Shown here in pieces: positions 1 to 9,762 of a stretch of DNA of 64,000 nt. The first letter of the stretch is position 1. Each line of letters starts with the position of its first letter. The stretch is from Nomia melanderi (Eukaryota > Arthropoda > Insecta > Hymenoptera > Halictidae), in NCBI RefSeq assembly GCF_051020985.1, contig NC_135009.1, positions 15,570,606-15,634,605 of the forward strand, given 5' to 3'. The position numbers and the translations under genes were made by a program. The notes below the pieces were generated by a model. The model saw only the letters and a program-made list of their open reading frames with translations. It was not told where the DNA came from and made no database searches.

Positions 1-488
1 CCGTGGCTCCGCGGCTGCGGTTGAGTTTTATGCGCCCGGAGAACGGAGCGTCGATTGTTGAAATACGTTTAACTGGAACTGACGGTCGGCTCGTACGATT
101 AACGCGTGATCCTTGCGGAAATTCTGTGGATCTTTCCGTGGTTGAGGTGTATGTGCTATTAAAGCGAAATTCTTCGAATTGTTTCGGATTTAACCGATTT
201 AACGGAATTTCTGGTTTAACCGTTCGAATTCTACGGGTTTTTGCAAAAACCCCGAAACAATGCCGAGCGATCGTGCTTCTTTCGATTTCGAAACTATGAC
301 GCTTTTCTGTTTGTACGAAGGCAAATGTTAAATATCGTTACGTTTTTCCAGTTTTAGGTTATAAGAGAAATAAGAATGAATAATTGCAAGGAAAGGAAGT
401 AGATAAGCTTCGTCTGACTCTATGAATCATTGAACAATCTTTTGAACAATGTCACAGAGAAGCGCCATCGCGCCGCTTGCGACTTTAA
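1..488. other. Unclassified flank, no gene seen
   Basis: GC-richer at the start and AT-richer after about base 300. A 98-codon open frame covers most of the first 300 bases, but it shows no recognisable domain and is best read as chance. I see no repeat until the E-like fragment near 488. Confidence 0.5.
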
Positions 489-600
489 CTGTTGTCACCG
501 ATGACCGGAGCTTCCAAATTGCTGAAGAACAAGAAACTTGATTTTCAATAAAAATATTTAGTAACATAAGTAGGTAAATCATAGCGTAGCTACTGTAATA
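488..600 (+). mobile_element. E-family MITE, left-end fragment
   Basis: Contains GTCACCGATGACCGGAGCTT followed by an AT-rich stretch, matching the subterminal part of the E copies at 4498 and 61695. The terminal TTAACACG is degraded and no right end is visible. Confidence 0.5.
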
Positions 601-608
601 TTAAATTA

Positions 609-832
609 TTAACCCCCTTGCACTCTGTAGGCTCTATGACACCATTTCTAATACTAAATATTTTAGTGAATAAATTTAGATCTTCTATACATCGAAATTT
701 TGTATTAACAAGGAAAATAAAGAAATCTAAGAGATGTTACAATATAACATTTTTCATCTGTGCTAGAGATACTATAAAAACTGCTTGGAATTATTGGTTG
801 ATTAGAAAATCATCTAGAGTGCTAAGGGTTAA
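609..832 (-). mobile_element. B-family TTAA MITE, full length
   Basis: Begins TTAACCCCCTTGCACTC and ends GAGTGCTAAGGGTTAA, 224 bp, with TTAA at both ends. The interior matches the other B copies in reverse orientation but is diverged, so this is one of the older copies. Non-coding; an open frame through it is chance. Confidence 0.8.
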
Positions 833-916
833 TAATTATTCTCAATATCATCTGCCTTTGTCATTAAACAATGAGTATTACTATTCAAAACGCTAATTCT
901 CGTGACAATCGACATG

Positions 917-1155
917 TCAACCCTTCGCACTCGAAAGTTCTTCAATGGAAATGTTCTACGTTTTCCAACGAGATACAGTCAGCATATTTTGAACCTAATT
1001 CAACGATAATTCACAGACAAATTAAGCAACAAAGCTACTTTATCTGAATATTTCACACAGCGATAGAAAGTTTCGTTCAAAACACTAAATATTCACTTCA
1101 CAATTATGCAGTGTCAAATCGAACGGTGAGTGACCTATCGAACGCAAAGGTTTAA
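917..1155 (+). mobile_element. A-family TTAA MITE
   Basis: Left end TCAACCCTTCGCACTCGAAAG is a mutated TTAA terminus and the right end is GAACGCAAAGGTTTAA. The first 45 bases closely match the A copy at 44687. Length 239 bp is typical of the family. Confidence 0.8.
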
Positions 1156-1894
1156 TATCCACTTTGAAACGGGAACACTGAAATCCGTCATTCCGACAGT
1201 GCTCCGAAAGCTCTCGATACTCAAGGCGAAGATGTCGGTACCTACCCGACGAACGAAGAAAATAAAATCCCGCCGGTGACGTCGGCTCCGCTCCGTCGGT
1301 CGAGATAATCGGCCGAAAGCCGCGTCCTCCAGCCCGAAACCGATGGACCGTAATCCTTTTAAGCGCGGCCGCGCGTCTCGCGAACGACGCTTGTTGCGTC
1401 CTCCCCCCAGGAAAAGTGCACGCGCGTTCGCCGGGTGTTCGCCGATCGTAAAAAACGACCGGTTTACGGCGGCCTTTACGACAGCTCGAGCGGACGTATC
1501 TGCATTCGCGTCCGACCGATAAAAATCTCCCCTAACTGCTCCGCGCCGCGGCGAACATCGCGATGCTCGGATGGCCTCCGCGAGAATAAAAACCGCGTTG
1601 CGAGCCGCGAGTCGACGGCCGATTCCTGGTCACCGGTAATGGCCGAAACTCCTCGGGAAATCTAATTCGAAACACGCTCGAATTGCAGTTTTATTACTCG
1701 CTCAGAGCTTCGTCTGTATAGACGCGTGTACGTTTGTACGCCGTGTTTCGCGAGCAGTATTGTTTCTTTATGTACTCTTAATACGATTGACTCTTGGCGA
1801 TCGAGAGTAGTTTTCATTAGCTCGTTGGCTTATATCAGACTCGTGACGAGGATTCCAAGGAAAATTGAATAAATGCGAATATCATTCAGTTCTT
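1156..1894. other. CpG-rich block without gene
   Basis: Single-copy GC-rich sequence. Around 1397-1411 a pyrimidine run ending CCCCCCAG resembles a 3' splice site, but the following frame has no recognisable protein and no matching donor was identified. No repeat seen. Confidence 0.45.
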
Positions 1895-2201
1895 TTAACA
1901 CTTTGCCACGTAAACACTCGTCGGAACTCCTGTGTACTCGAAGCAGTTTTCTCCGTCGACGAGAAACTGAGAGATCAAGATTCTCCTTAACCGTTTTAGC
2001 GCCAGCGACGATACATCGTTGCGCATCCAATAGCTTACTATTCGCATTGCGGGAGAGCTCTGTCTCAAAACGAATTTATAAAACGTTATAAATTCCATTG
2101 CAAGAATTCTTTTAGAATTATGTAAATATTTTTAATTTGGTTTCCATGAGCTTTTCCCCCAAACCTTAGTAAATTCGTCCGGTGACCTTCGCACAGGCAC
2201 C

Positions 2202-2323
2202 CCTTCGATCTTTTATTTTCCTTCTCAGTGGAACATTTGGATGCGTAAAATCTAGTAATTTTAGGGTAGTTTCTTTGATTCATTAAAATATTCAATATTA
2301 CAACTAAGAGTGCAAAGGGTTAA
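2202..2323 (+). mobile_element. B-family MITE, right half
   Basis: The right half of B runs from TTCGATCTTTTATTTTCC to an altered end, AGAGTGCAAAGGGTTAA. The usual GGAGCCTACAGAGTTC segment is lost. The left half of the element is absent; bases 1895-2200 are AT-rich but not assignable. Confidence 0.7.
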
Positions 2324-2325
2324 TT

Positions 2326-2391
2326 GAGTGAATTATAGCAATTCGATTTGCTTGGGGGTCACCGGTGACCCCATGGCATTCAACGCGTTGC
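2326..2391 (-). mobile_element. J-family TTAA element end with 18-bp palindrome
   Basis: Contains GGGGTCACCGGTGACCCC (2355-2372), an 18-bp perfect palindrome, then GGCATTCAACGCGTT at the eroded terminus. The same arrangement recurs at 19205-19282 and, inverted, at 35976-36120. Confidence 0.65.
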
Positions 2392-3240
2392 CTACAAAGT
2401 ATCAGTTGCAAAGTATCCTCTCAATTATTTTCCCTAAGGGCAGCCATTTTTATTTCACGCGCTCGCCTCTCCTCTCCGTGTTCAGTTTTCGTGAATCACG
2501 TGATACGCACCAACAAATACACACTTAGTTTCTGAAACCGTGCGGTGTTTATTTTCGCGAATAAATATTCAACGCGAACGATCGATCGAATCGCGAGCCG
2601 GCGAGCCTTCGCGCGAGCATTCACCGCTCGCAGAGAAAGCAGCGCGGACGGACGCGTTCTCGAGCTGCGAGCTAAAAGGATCTCGAGTGAACTCGGTCCC
2701 CGCGCGTTGCACCGGAACTCCGCTCGTTGCACCGGATCCTCCTTTGCTCCGTGCTCCCGCCGGACTCGCCGCTACTGTAAATAAATGAATGCGACGGTCT
2801 CCTTCTCCTCGACGCGCCGCGGCGAACGAGTTTTTTCGCGCCCCTTTCTTTTCCTGCCGGCGCTCTCTCTACGCTCGGCTCGACGTCGAACGGATTGATT
2901 TCGAGGATTGAAAGGGCGGCGCCGATGGAATCGGGATTTTCACTCTTCGGGGAGCGAAGTGCTCTCGGGCTCGCGCCGCGAACTTCGCAGCTACGTTATT
3001 TAATTCGATCAAAGTTCGACTGTTTGCGATCGGTTCGACTCGCGGCAAAGGAGTCTCGATTAATTCGATGAAAATCGGTGTATCTCGTTACGTTGTTTTC
3101 GATATTCCGACTTCAAAGTTAATGCGCAGTTACGGTCGATGAAACCTTTCGAGTTTCCTGCAGATTATCGATTGTAGATATTTATTCGGAAATGTTTGTG
3201 AAGTATTGAGATAATGTTTTCATGTATTCAATTTTTTTTA
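2392..3240. other. CpG-rich block, possible promoter-like start
   Basis: GC-rich single-copy DNA with overlapping chance frames on both strands. TCAGTTTTCGTGAATCACGTG near 2481-2501 has an initiator-like TCAGTT and a CACGTG box about 15 bases later. No TATA box or coding exon supports a real promoter, so this is only a possibility. Confidence 0.3.
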
Positions 3241-3314
3241 ACAGGACTGGCCTGTAGATCGAGCCTGGGGTTTTTGAAAGATAACTAGAGCATAGTGCTC
3301 TCTACCATTTTAAT
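3241..3314 (+). repeat. Dispersed repeat R1, copy 1
   Basis: A 74-bp unit that recurs at 48592-48662 with few changes. It includes GAGCATAGTGCTC (3288-3300), a short hairpin, shortly before a TTTTAA end. Family not recognised; it may be the end of another TTAA element. Confidence 0.65.
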
Positions 3315-3496
3315 TGGAGAATGATATTTGGAATATAAGAAAAGTTTCGGAAAACTTATAAAAATCGCCTGCAAGTTAATTGCAACGTTATCTCGAAATT
3401 TTCAACTCTTCCGATGAGCTAATGTTTTCGTATATTCAAGATATCGTGAAACATTATTGTAGAAAACCGTTGAGACTCTTCTCATTTGTATGTCTA

Positions 3497-3673
3497 TTAA
3501 CCCTTTGCACTCGGACCTTTCTCATTAGAAATATTTTCACATTTTCTAATGAGGTAAATATTTGTAAATATTTATTTTTGTAAATATTTGACACATTATA
3601 CTATTATAACATTAAATATCAAATGTTTTACTGCATGAAATCAAGTGGTCACCTCTCGAGTGCAAAGAGTTAA
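3497..3673 (+). mobile_element. A-family TTAA MITE, internally shortened
   Basis: Ends TTAACCCTTTGCACTCGG and CTCGAGTGCAAAGAGTTAA are intact, but the element is 177 bp against about 240 usual. The missing part is the centre, replaced by TAAATATTTGT repeats. Confidence 0.85.
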
Positions 3674-3733
3674 AGAACCTAATCACTCATCTACTAATAA
3701 AATCGAATGCTCAGTCTAATCAGACACAAGATA

Positions 3734-4008
3734 AAAGATCAAAGCTGTCAGAACATTTCTAACAATCCTTAGAATTGAAAATAATCTAAATATCTAATCC
3801 AAATAATCTAAGAAAGATCAAAGCTGTCAGAACATTCCCAACAATCCCTAGAATTGGAAATAATCTAAATATCTAATCCAAATATTCTAAGAAAGATCAA
3901 AGCTGTCAGAACATTCCCAACAATCCCTAGAATTGAAAATAATCTAAATATCTAATCCAAATAATCTAAAGAAGATCAAAGCTGTAAGAACATTTCCAAC
4001 AATCTAAA
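3734..4008 (+). repeat. 79-bp tandem repeat, about 3.5 copies
   Basis: AGATCAAAGCTGTCAGAACA begins units near 3736, 3815, 3894 and 3973, a constant 79-bp spacing. Copies differ at a few positions and the last is partial. The unit is AT-rich and non-coding, and no other copy is in the window. Confidence 0.9.
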
Positions 4009-4497
4009 TATTCGACGGAACAATGCAACCTGGCGCGAATCGCGCGAGAAGGATCCGAAAGTTGGCTACCATTAGACGCACGCCGCGTCCGAGGCGCAGC
4101 GTTCAGTTTCCGGCGTAAGAAACCCGAAGAAGCTCGCAGGCCCGTAATTACGAAAGTTGCAGCCGCGACTCGGCCGTTATTAAAGCCGGCCAGCCGGCCG
4201 GCCAGCGTCCCGTAAATCAAAATTTATATCCCGGTCGCCTCTTTCGGGCGACCCGCTCCGCGAGCCGTGAATTTATCATCGGTATTTCCAGATGGATTCT
4301 AATTAAGCCGGTCCAACGTTTAACCCTTTGCCTGCTACTTACTTCTACGCGAGTGTGCTTCTCGCATGAATCATCGGGAGGATTGAAACTCGCGAGGAAC
4401 CGCCTGACATCGTACTCTCGAACTCTCCCGGTAATCCCGATGAACTTTATTAGCTTCGCCGTCGCAAGTTTTCTCTAAGTTTCACATTTACTGTACT
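4009..4497. other. CpG-rich block with GGCCGGCC run and solo TTAA end
   Basis: Contains GGCCAGCCGGCCGGCCAGC (about 4187-4206). At 4320 TTAACCCTTTGCCTGC resembles a MITE end, followed by GCGAG...CTCGC, but no partner end is recognisable. Confidence 0.4.
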
Positions 4498-4890
4498 TTA
4501 ACGCGTTCACCGGCGCGGTCGCCGATGACCGGAGCTTCGGAACTACAGGAAAGTAATTATAACTTCTAAGATAGCCGATGTCAAATAAATATGCTCGGCA
4601 GCGTGGATAACTGGACAACAGTGTAACGCGAATCGCGATACCAAGCAATCAACACTTTGTACGCTGGATAAATTTCAGCTGTTAAAAGCGCGAGCGTCGG
4701 TGATTATGTTGATGTATTTCCGAACATCGATCGAACCGAAGTTTGTCAATTATGAAAGAGAATAGGAAATTCGATGTAATTTTACTTTGGATTTGTGTTG
4801 TGCGTATGTAGAATGTTACATTATTGTAGGACTAGCAATTAAGCGATAGACTAAAAATCCCTAATTATTGCGGGGCCGGCAATGTGTTAA
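4498..4890 (+). mobile_element. E-family TTAA MITE, long form
   Basis: Starts TTAACGCGTTCACCGGC, with GGTCGCCGATGACCGGAGC near the end, and ends GGCAATGTGTTAA. The interior aligns with the E copies at 47116 and 61695 (GATGTCAAATAAA, ACAGTGTAACGC). At 393 bp it is longer than usual, so extra sequence has probably inserted in the right part. Shares its last TTAA with the next B copy. Confidence 0.65.
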
Positions 4891-5062
4891 CCCTTTGAAC
4901 TCTATAGGATCGAATATTGCACCAGATATAGTATTGAATATTTTAATGAATTAAAGAAACTACCCTAATATTATTAAATTTTCTGTTATTAATTATTAGA
5001 TTCTCATTAAAAGATCGAAGTTGCTGATAAATTGCAAAACCATCTGGAGTGCTAAGGTTTAA
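4887..5062 (-). mobile_element. B-family TTAA MITE, deleted interior
   Basis: Ends TTAACCCTTTGAACTCTATAGG and GGAGTGCTAAGGTTTAA. It is 176 bp, about 60 bp short, with part of the centre missing. Abuts the preceding E element at one shared TTAA. Confidence 0.8.
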
Positions 5063-5167
5063 CTGAATGTTAACCTCGTAGTGAAGGTTTTAAACGGAAT
5101 ATTAACCCTTAGGTTTCAAATTTAAGTTTTAAACAGAATACTGAAAGTTAGAATATTAACTGAATTT

Positions 5168-5204
5168 TAATCCCTTGCCCTATAACTCGTGGTGAAGGTT
5201 TTAA
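5168..5204 (+). mobile_element. H-family end fragment
   Basis: TTAATCCCTTGCCCTATAAC followed by CTCGTGGTGAAGG matches the H left end at 24645. The fragment is 37 bp and ends at the TTAA where the B element begins. Confidence 0.55.
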
Positions 5205-5434
5205 CCCTTAGCACTCCGGATGGTGTTGTAATCTACCAGCAACTGCAACTAATTTTTATAGTGTCTCTAGTGAAAGTGAAAAATGCTATAACATTCCTTC
5301 GATCTTTTATTTTCCTTCTCGGTACGAAATTTGGATGTGTGGAAAATCGAATAATTTTAGGGTAGTTTGATTCGTTAGAACATTTAATATTACAACTGGT
5401 GCGATATTGGAGCCTACAGAGTTCAAAGGGTTAA
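5201..5434 (+). mobile_element. B-family TTAA MITE, full length, nested
   Basis: TTAACCCTTAGCACTCCGG to CAGAGTTCAAAGGGTTAA, 234 bp, a near-consensus copy. It sits between the two inverted arms at 5102-5159 and 5431-5487, so it inserted into that element at TTAA. Confidence 0.9.
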
Positions 5435-5487
5435 TATTCTAACTTTTAGTATTCTGTTTAAAACCTAAGTTTAAAACCTAAGGGTTA

Positions 5488-6410
5488 ATAATTCTTTTCT
5501 ATTTTTCACATAGAAAGAACAAGTGCTAATTATCCCCTGCAATCTACTTGTTTCGCGTCCACCTTCTCACGTATAACCTTCCCTTTTCGGATCTCAATCC
5601 TCATAATCCCGAGCAATATTCACTGATCTTACAATCACGAGATCTCTCTGTTCCACGACGCAACAATAGAAAAAAAACCGTACGCTTTCATGCAGATCAT
5701 CGTCGCCGGTGTCGACAGCTCGTTAAGCGGGCGCCCGCCGCAGTCGGCGCAACCGGCGAAAGGGTTAAAACGCTCGGCAAACACTGGGGGAATCCTCGCA
5801 AGACAAATATTTCCCGGCGTTTCGCGCGGAACGTCCCGGGACCGCCGACAGCGCGCTGATCCCGCGTTTCGCAACCGGGAAGCCGTTCATTAGCCAGCCC
5901 GAAGGTGCGCGGCCGACGAAGAACGGCCAGAGACGGTCGTCGGTCGCTACAGAACATCCCCTTCCGCCCCCGCGCGTCGGAAGTCCGATAGTTTCATCGT
6001 TCTTACCAGTGGCCGTGGAACTTTTTGCCGAACTCGAGGCGATCCGTCAACTCGCGAACGAGTTGTCCCGAGCGAAACTCCTCTCGCGATGGCCTTTGCC
6101 CTCGTCGACGGGTCGGTCGACCCGGTATCGACTACCGTGGAATTCCTCTTGTCGCGTTGAGCATCAAAGGGTGGATTCCTGCACCCTTTTTAGAGAAGCG
6201 ACCCAGATCAACCCTAATTCCTGCAGTGGAAACCGGTTTTTGTCCGGCGACGGCTCCGATTAACCATATTCGGAGATCAACGCGTACTTCGGCTTCTGCT
6301 TGGATTCCCTGACTCTCGATTGTTTGGGATTGAAGCGCTTGTTTAGTAGATTGCAGGGTTTTTCATGTGTGTGCTGTCTGGGAGGTGTAATGAGCAATAT
6401 TTCCTGGGTT
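5488..6410. other. CpG-rich block without gene
   Basis: Single-copy GC-rich sequence from about 5690. Up to five frames stay open across the same bases (5548-6312), which indicates low stop density and not coding. No repeat or RNA gene seen. Confidence 0.5.
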
Positions 6411-6579
6411 TTAACCCTTCTCGAATTCTTTGGATACTTCTTATACTACCACTTTGGATACTAAGCGGAGAAACTATTTCATTTCGATGTTCCATGTGCT
6501 GGTAGATCATAGAAAATTTAATAGCGAATTTTAAATTTCATTTCGCTGTGTTAAATGAAGTGGCGAGTGAAAGGGTTAA
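6411..6579 (+). mobile_element. A-like TTAA MITE, diverged
   Basis: TTAACCCTTCTCGAATTC to GGCGAGTGAAAGGGTTAA, 169 bp. The right end keeps the A-family TTAAATGAAGTGGCGAGTG pattern; the rest is diverged and shortened. Confidence 0.65.
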
Positions 6580-6630
6580 CCCTTAGAACTCCAGATTTTA
6601 ATCTATCAGCAGCTACAACTAACTTTTAAC
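6576..6630 (+). mobile_element. B-family MITE, left fragment
   Basis: TTAACCCTTAGAACTCCAGA followed by ATCTATCAGCAGCTACAAC, about 55 bp, then an abrupt change to GC-rich DNA. Shares its TTAA with the preceding A-like element. Confidence 0.75.
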
Positions 6631-7280
6631 GCTTCGCATTGACGCAGCGAGTGGGTTGAACGTTAATCGGTTTCCACGCTACCAGCGCGAGACGCGAAAG
6701 CGTTCCGGGGCGTTCACCGGCGAGAACAAACTGCCACAGTCGGCCCGACGACGCTGTCAAGATTGATAACGTTCTCCCGGCGGCATCGCGGCGCGCATCA
6801 TTTTTTAGCGCTCGCCCGAGAATTTCGTCTGCACGGACGCCGGGCGCAGACCCATTATAATCCCCGACACGCGCCGAGCATTCGTTGTCATTTATCTCTG
6901 ACAGCATGCACAATACGCGTAATCCTCTTTACGCTTTCATCCCCGTCCCCTTTAATATCGCGGCTATTTGACACAACCTGATGTATGCCGGTTCTTACGA
7001 ACATCCGTGGATCCGACGTTTATTCGCTCGCCGCGCCGGGGAGGAAAAAGCGCAGCTGCTTACCCTCTCGCGGCGAACTGCGCGCGATTCCGCCCGCCTC
7101 GCGTTAGCCTCTCAGGCACGGCTGAATTTTGCGCGGGCCTGTCTCTCTGTACGGACAGTGCTGTTCTCCACGCGGGTACATTGGAACGAAGTTTTCGTTG
7201 ATTAACGCGTTAATCAGGCCCAGACGCGGCCGTCACCGCTGACGGACGAGCCGAAATATCGGCTCGAGGACCGGGGTTTT
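6631..7280. other. CpG-rich block with a TTAACGCGTTAA palindrome
   Basis: No gene supported. GATTAACGCGTTAATC (7200-7215) is a 16-bp perfect palindrome, possibly two TTAA-element ends joined. GGCCGTCACCGCTGACGG follows at about 7228. Confidence 0.4.
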
Positions 7281-7387
7281 CTCAATGATATTGTTGCGAT
7301 ACATCGAATTAACGAGGTTGCGATGTATCGAACTCGTCCCTCTAGCACGCACGGCTGAACCAACCCTTAGGATCTGAAGGGGGTTGA
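7281..7387 (+). repeat. Dispersed repeat R2, copy 1
   Basis: About 107 bp matching 22252-22358 in the same orientation. It includes an internal inverted repeat, CGATACATCG / CGATGTATCG, and the motif CAACCCTTAG. Origin unknown; a retroelement fragment is possible. Confidence 0.65.
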
Positions 7388-8520
7388 AATAAACTGGTCG
7401 CTAAGGAGTTGGTCAGAGTAAACGAAGACAAACGAGTAGTCTTTGAGCGAACGTTGACGAGAATAGACGTGTTGAGCTATAGACTACATTCTGTAATATT
7501 TGTATGAAATTGTAAATATTAGTGTAATAAGAACATTGTAAATAAACATGTCGCGGGCGAGCGCCCCAGGACCCGCCCAGCGCAACAATATAATAATAAT
7601 TCCCGAATATTAGGTTCAAGGATGGCAAAGGATTTAACACGAAAAGTTAGCACCTGCAATGAATGTAAAAGCAAACCACACCTCTGTTCACCATGTTTTA
7701 ATAAACTACATTAACTTTTTTTAAATATTATATTCCCTTTTTTCAAGCCTTCACTGAACAAACCGATGTCGCCTAAGCGAAATATTTAGTCTCGCATCAG
7801 TGCGTAAGGACCGACACGCGCGGTCGTGTAATATGAACCTAAAGTTCACCGGCCGGGCCTGAACGAAAAGTCTAACTCCGGTCTGGCGTTTAACGTGTTA
7901 AATGATCATTTTTCTTCAAGATATGATACACGTAATTTAACTCTAACAGTTTAGGATAATAATTAGTAATACAATTGGGAATAATATACGACACTAAGAG
8001 GTTAAATTTAACTTCTCGGCGAACGGCCGCGCGAACTTCCTCGGAGGCGCGCGAAACGTCGCGAATGAAACGTGAAATCTCGAGATCGTTCGATCGTCTA
8101 TGAGGATCTGCTGATATCCGATTGATTTGCAGTATGAACATTGCTAAATACTCGACGAGTTCGCTGGCAGCGCTTACTTCGATGGGTCTCGATTGTATTT
8201 TCTTCGATGCAATAAATCTAAAGACAGTGTTGCATTAAGGTCTTTACAACTCTTTTCTTCAATTTGTTAATGTAGACGGTTCGCCCTTTTTCGCGTCGAT
8301 ACTTGGGGGCCTGAGAGATCCAGGCCCATTGACTGATTTATGACCGAGGGGACCACCAGGACCTGGCTCACGTACGCCCTCGTCCGAAGAGGTTTCCTTC
8401 TTAGAAAAGCGTCGAGGAAAAGTTAGTCGCCGTTCCTCGTTAGAGCCACATAGCGTGATAAATATATTTAACCTGACTACGGACTTAGTTTTTATTTTAG
8501 TAGCCCTACATTAAATAACT
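7388..8520. other. Mixed AT/GC sequence, possible retroelement debris
   Basis: Includes GTAAATAAACATGTCGCGGG (7537-7556), resembling a poly(A) signal followed by a TGTCGCG start, and GTTTAACGTGTTAA near 7888, like an E/G element end. Bases 8276-8520 have a boundary-like composition change. Nothing here can be assigned with confidence. Confidence 0.3.
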
Positions 8521-9058
8521 TTTATTAACTCTCACTAACCATTCGCCATTCGTCGTTCGTTAATATATACAGCCGCTACGAAGATCGTAACAGATTATTT
8601 TCGGTTTCCTCGGATATTCGAGCGGAACTGTCTTCGAGATTGCTTCGAACATTCGACGCTTTCGAGATACCAACGATCGCGGAACGAACAAAGAAACCTG
8701 CGCTCGTGTTTCCCGACATCGCCGGTAAGAACATTACCTCCGAGCTGATCCGAGCGCGTGATCGCGTGAGTGCGTGCGCGCGTCGCACAAAGGGCGCTCG
8801 TTTGCAGCGCGGAGAGGCGATCGCGGATCAGGTGGGCATTAAAGCATCGGCGAATGGCGTGGCCGGGCTTTTTCGTGCCAGCCGTCGCCGATAAGGCGAA
8901 ACTGCTTCTTGTTTACACGACGGGAATAACGTATCGTTCCTACGATTCCCTTTTACGCTCGCGGCGAGCGCCCGTCGATAACGGCACCGGCGACACGCGC
9001 GGACCGTTCAAAGGCGTCCCTTCGATCGGCGACGTTGGTCGCTCCGTTCCCTGTAATA
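8521..9058. other. CpG-rich block without gene
   Basis: Three chance frames overlap here. GTGAGTGCGTGCGCGCG at about 8767 contains a donor-like GTGAGT, with no coding support upstream. No repeat identified. Confidence 0.45.
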
Positions 9059-9279
9059 TTAAGTCAGTCACCACTTGATTTAATTCAATGGAACTGTGAA
9101 GTTCAATGTTTAGTACTTCAAATTGAACTTTGTATTCCTACGTGAAATATTTAAATAAAATAGCTTGGTCGCTTAATTTACGTGTGAATCATCGTTAGAT
9201 CAGCTTCGAACAGTCGTCCGTATCTCGTCGAAAAATGTTGGATATTTCCAGTGGAAAACTTTCGAGCGCGAAGGGTTAA
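9059..9279 (-). mobile_element. A-family TTAA MITE, one terminus eroded
   Basis: The right end here is GAAAACTTTCGAGCGCGAAGGGTTAA-like, the reverse of the A left end. The other side begins TTAAGTCAGTCACCACTTG: TTAA is kept but the CCCTTTGCACTCGAGAGG portion is missing. Confidence 0.7.
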
Positions 9280-9302
9280 ATCCTCGGTGGTTCCAGTGTT
9301 AA
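9276..9302. mobile_element. D-family MITE, 27-bp terminal remnant
   Basis: TTAAATCCTCGGTGGTTCCAGTGTTAA keeps the D right terminus between two TTAA sites; the element body is gone. Confidence 0.5.
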
Positions 9303-9412
9303 CCCTTTCCTGACGAACGCCATTCCGGCGAAATGAGATGTTTATATCTAGATCAGCGAACAAACGATTGAATTACTCGAACAGCAAAGTATCGGTAGCT
9401 TCCTTCTTACGT
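9299..9412 (+). mobile_element. C-family MITE, left half
   Basis: TTAACCCTTTCCTGACGAAC then CGATTGAATTACTCGAACAG matches C. It stops at the TTAA where the F element starts, so the C right half is lost. Confidence 0.65.
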
Positions 9413-9650
9413 TAACACATTGCGTACCGGCTAATTATCTGAAAGTTAAATCGAGATTTTCAGCGAGATCCGCTTATATCGCTGTCTATAAAGAAGCTCA
9501 GGTATCATATTGTTACGTAACATATTTAAAATGGACAATTAGTTCTAATCAAATTTGACATTTCCTTAAATGTGGTAATTATCGAAGTTGTATAGCTGAG
9601 AGTCTTCGTATAAAAACGAGATTTCTCGCTACCAGTACGCAACGCGTTAA
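9412..9650 (+). mobile_element. F-family TTAA MITE, full length
   Basis: TTAACACATTGCGTACCGG to ACCAGTACGCAACGCGTTAA, 239 bp. Inside the right end AACGAGATTTCTCG is palindromic. Best reference for the family in this window; related copies at 19275, 20440, 43587 and 54326. Confidence 0.9.
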
Positions 9651-9762
9651 CACTGGCTGCCATGTCACCCGAATTCGGGTCACACCATGATACATAAACT
9701 TGAACATTACTTTTCCTAGTGACGAACAAACCGAATTCGTTAGATGTGTTGGATACCGTCAT
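9647..9762 (+). mobile_element. G-family TTAA element, left part
   Basis: TTAACACTGGCTGCCATGTC then ACCCGAATTCGGGT (9667-9680), a 14-bp perfect palindrome, then CCTAGTGACGAACAAACCG, as in the G copy at 17567. No right end is recognised. Shares TTAA with F. Confidence 0.7.

Larger units (their letters stand above)
5102..5487. mobile_element. Foldback element with 58-bp inverted arms, carrying nested MITEs
   Basis: The arm at 5102-5159 (TTAACCCTTAGGTTTCAAAT ... GAATATTAA) is the reverse complement of 5431-5487 with only a few mismatches. Between the arms lie a short H-type fragment and a complete B element. The outer ends are TTAA-CCCTTAGG and CCTAAGGG-TTAA. This family is not seen elsewhere in the window. 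Confidence 0.8.

Noticed and set aside
1397..1665. Possible exon after CCCCCCAG
   Set aside because: The following 76-codon frame has no recognised protein, and such pyrimidine-AG strings are common by chance.
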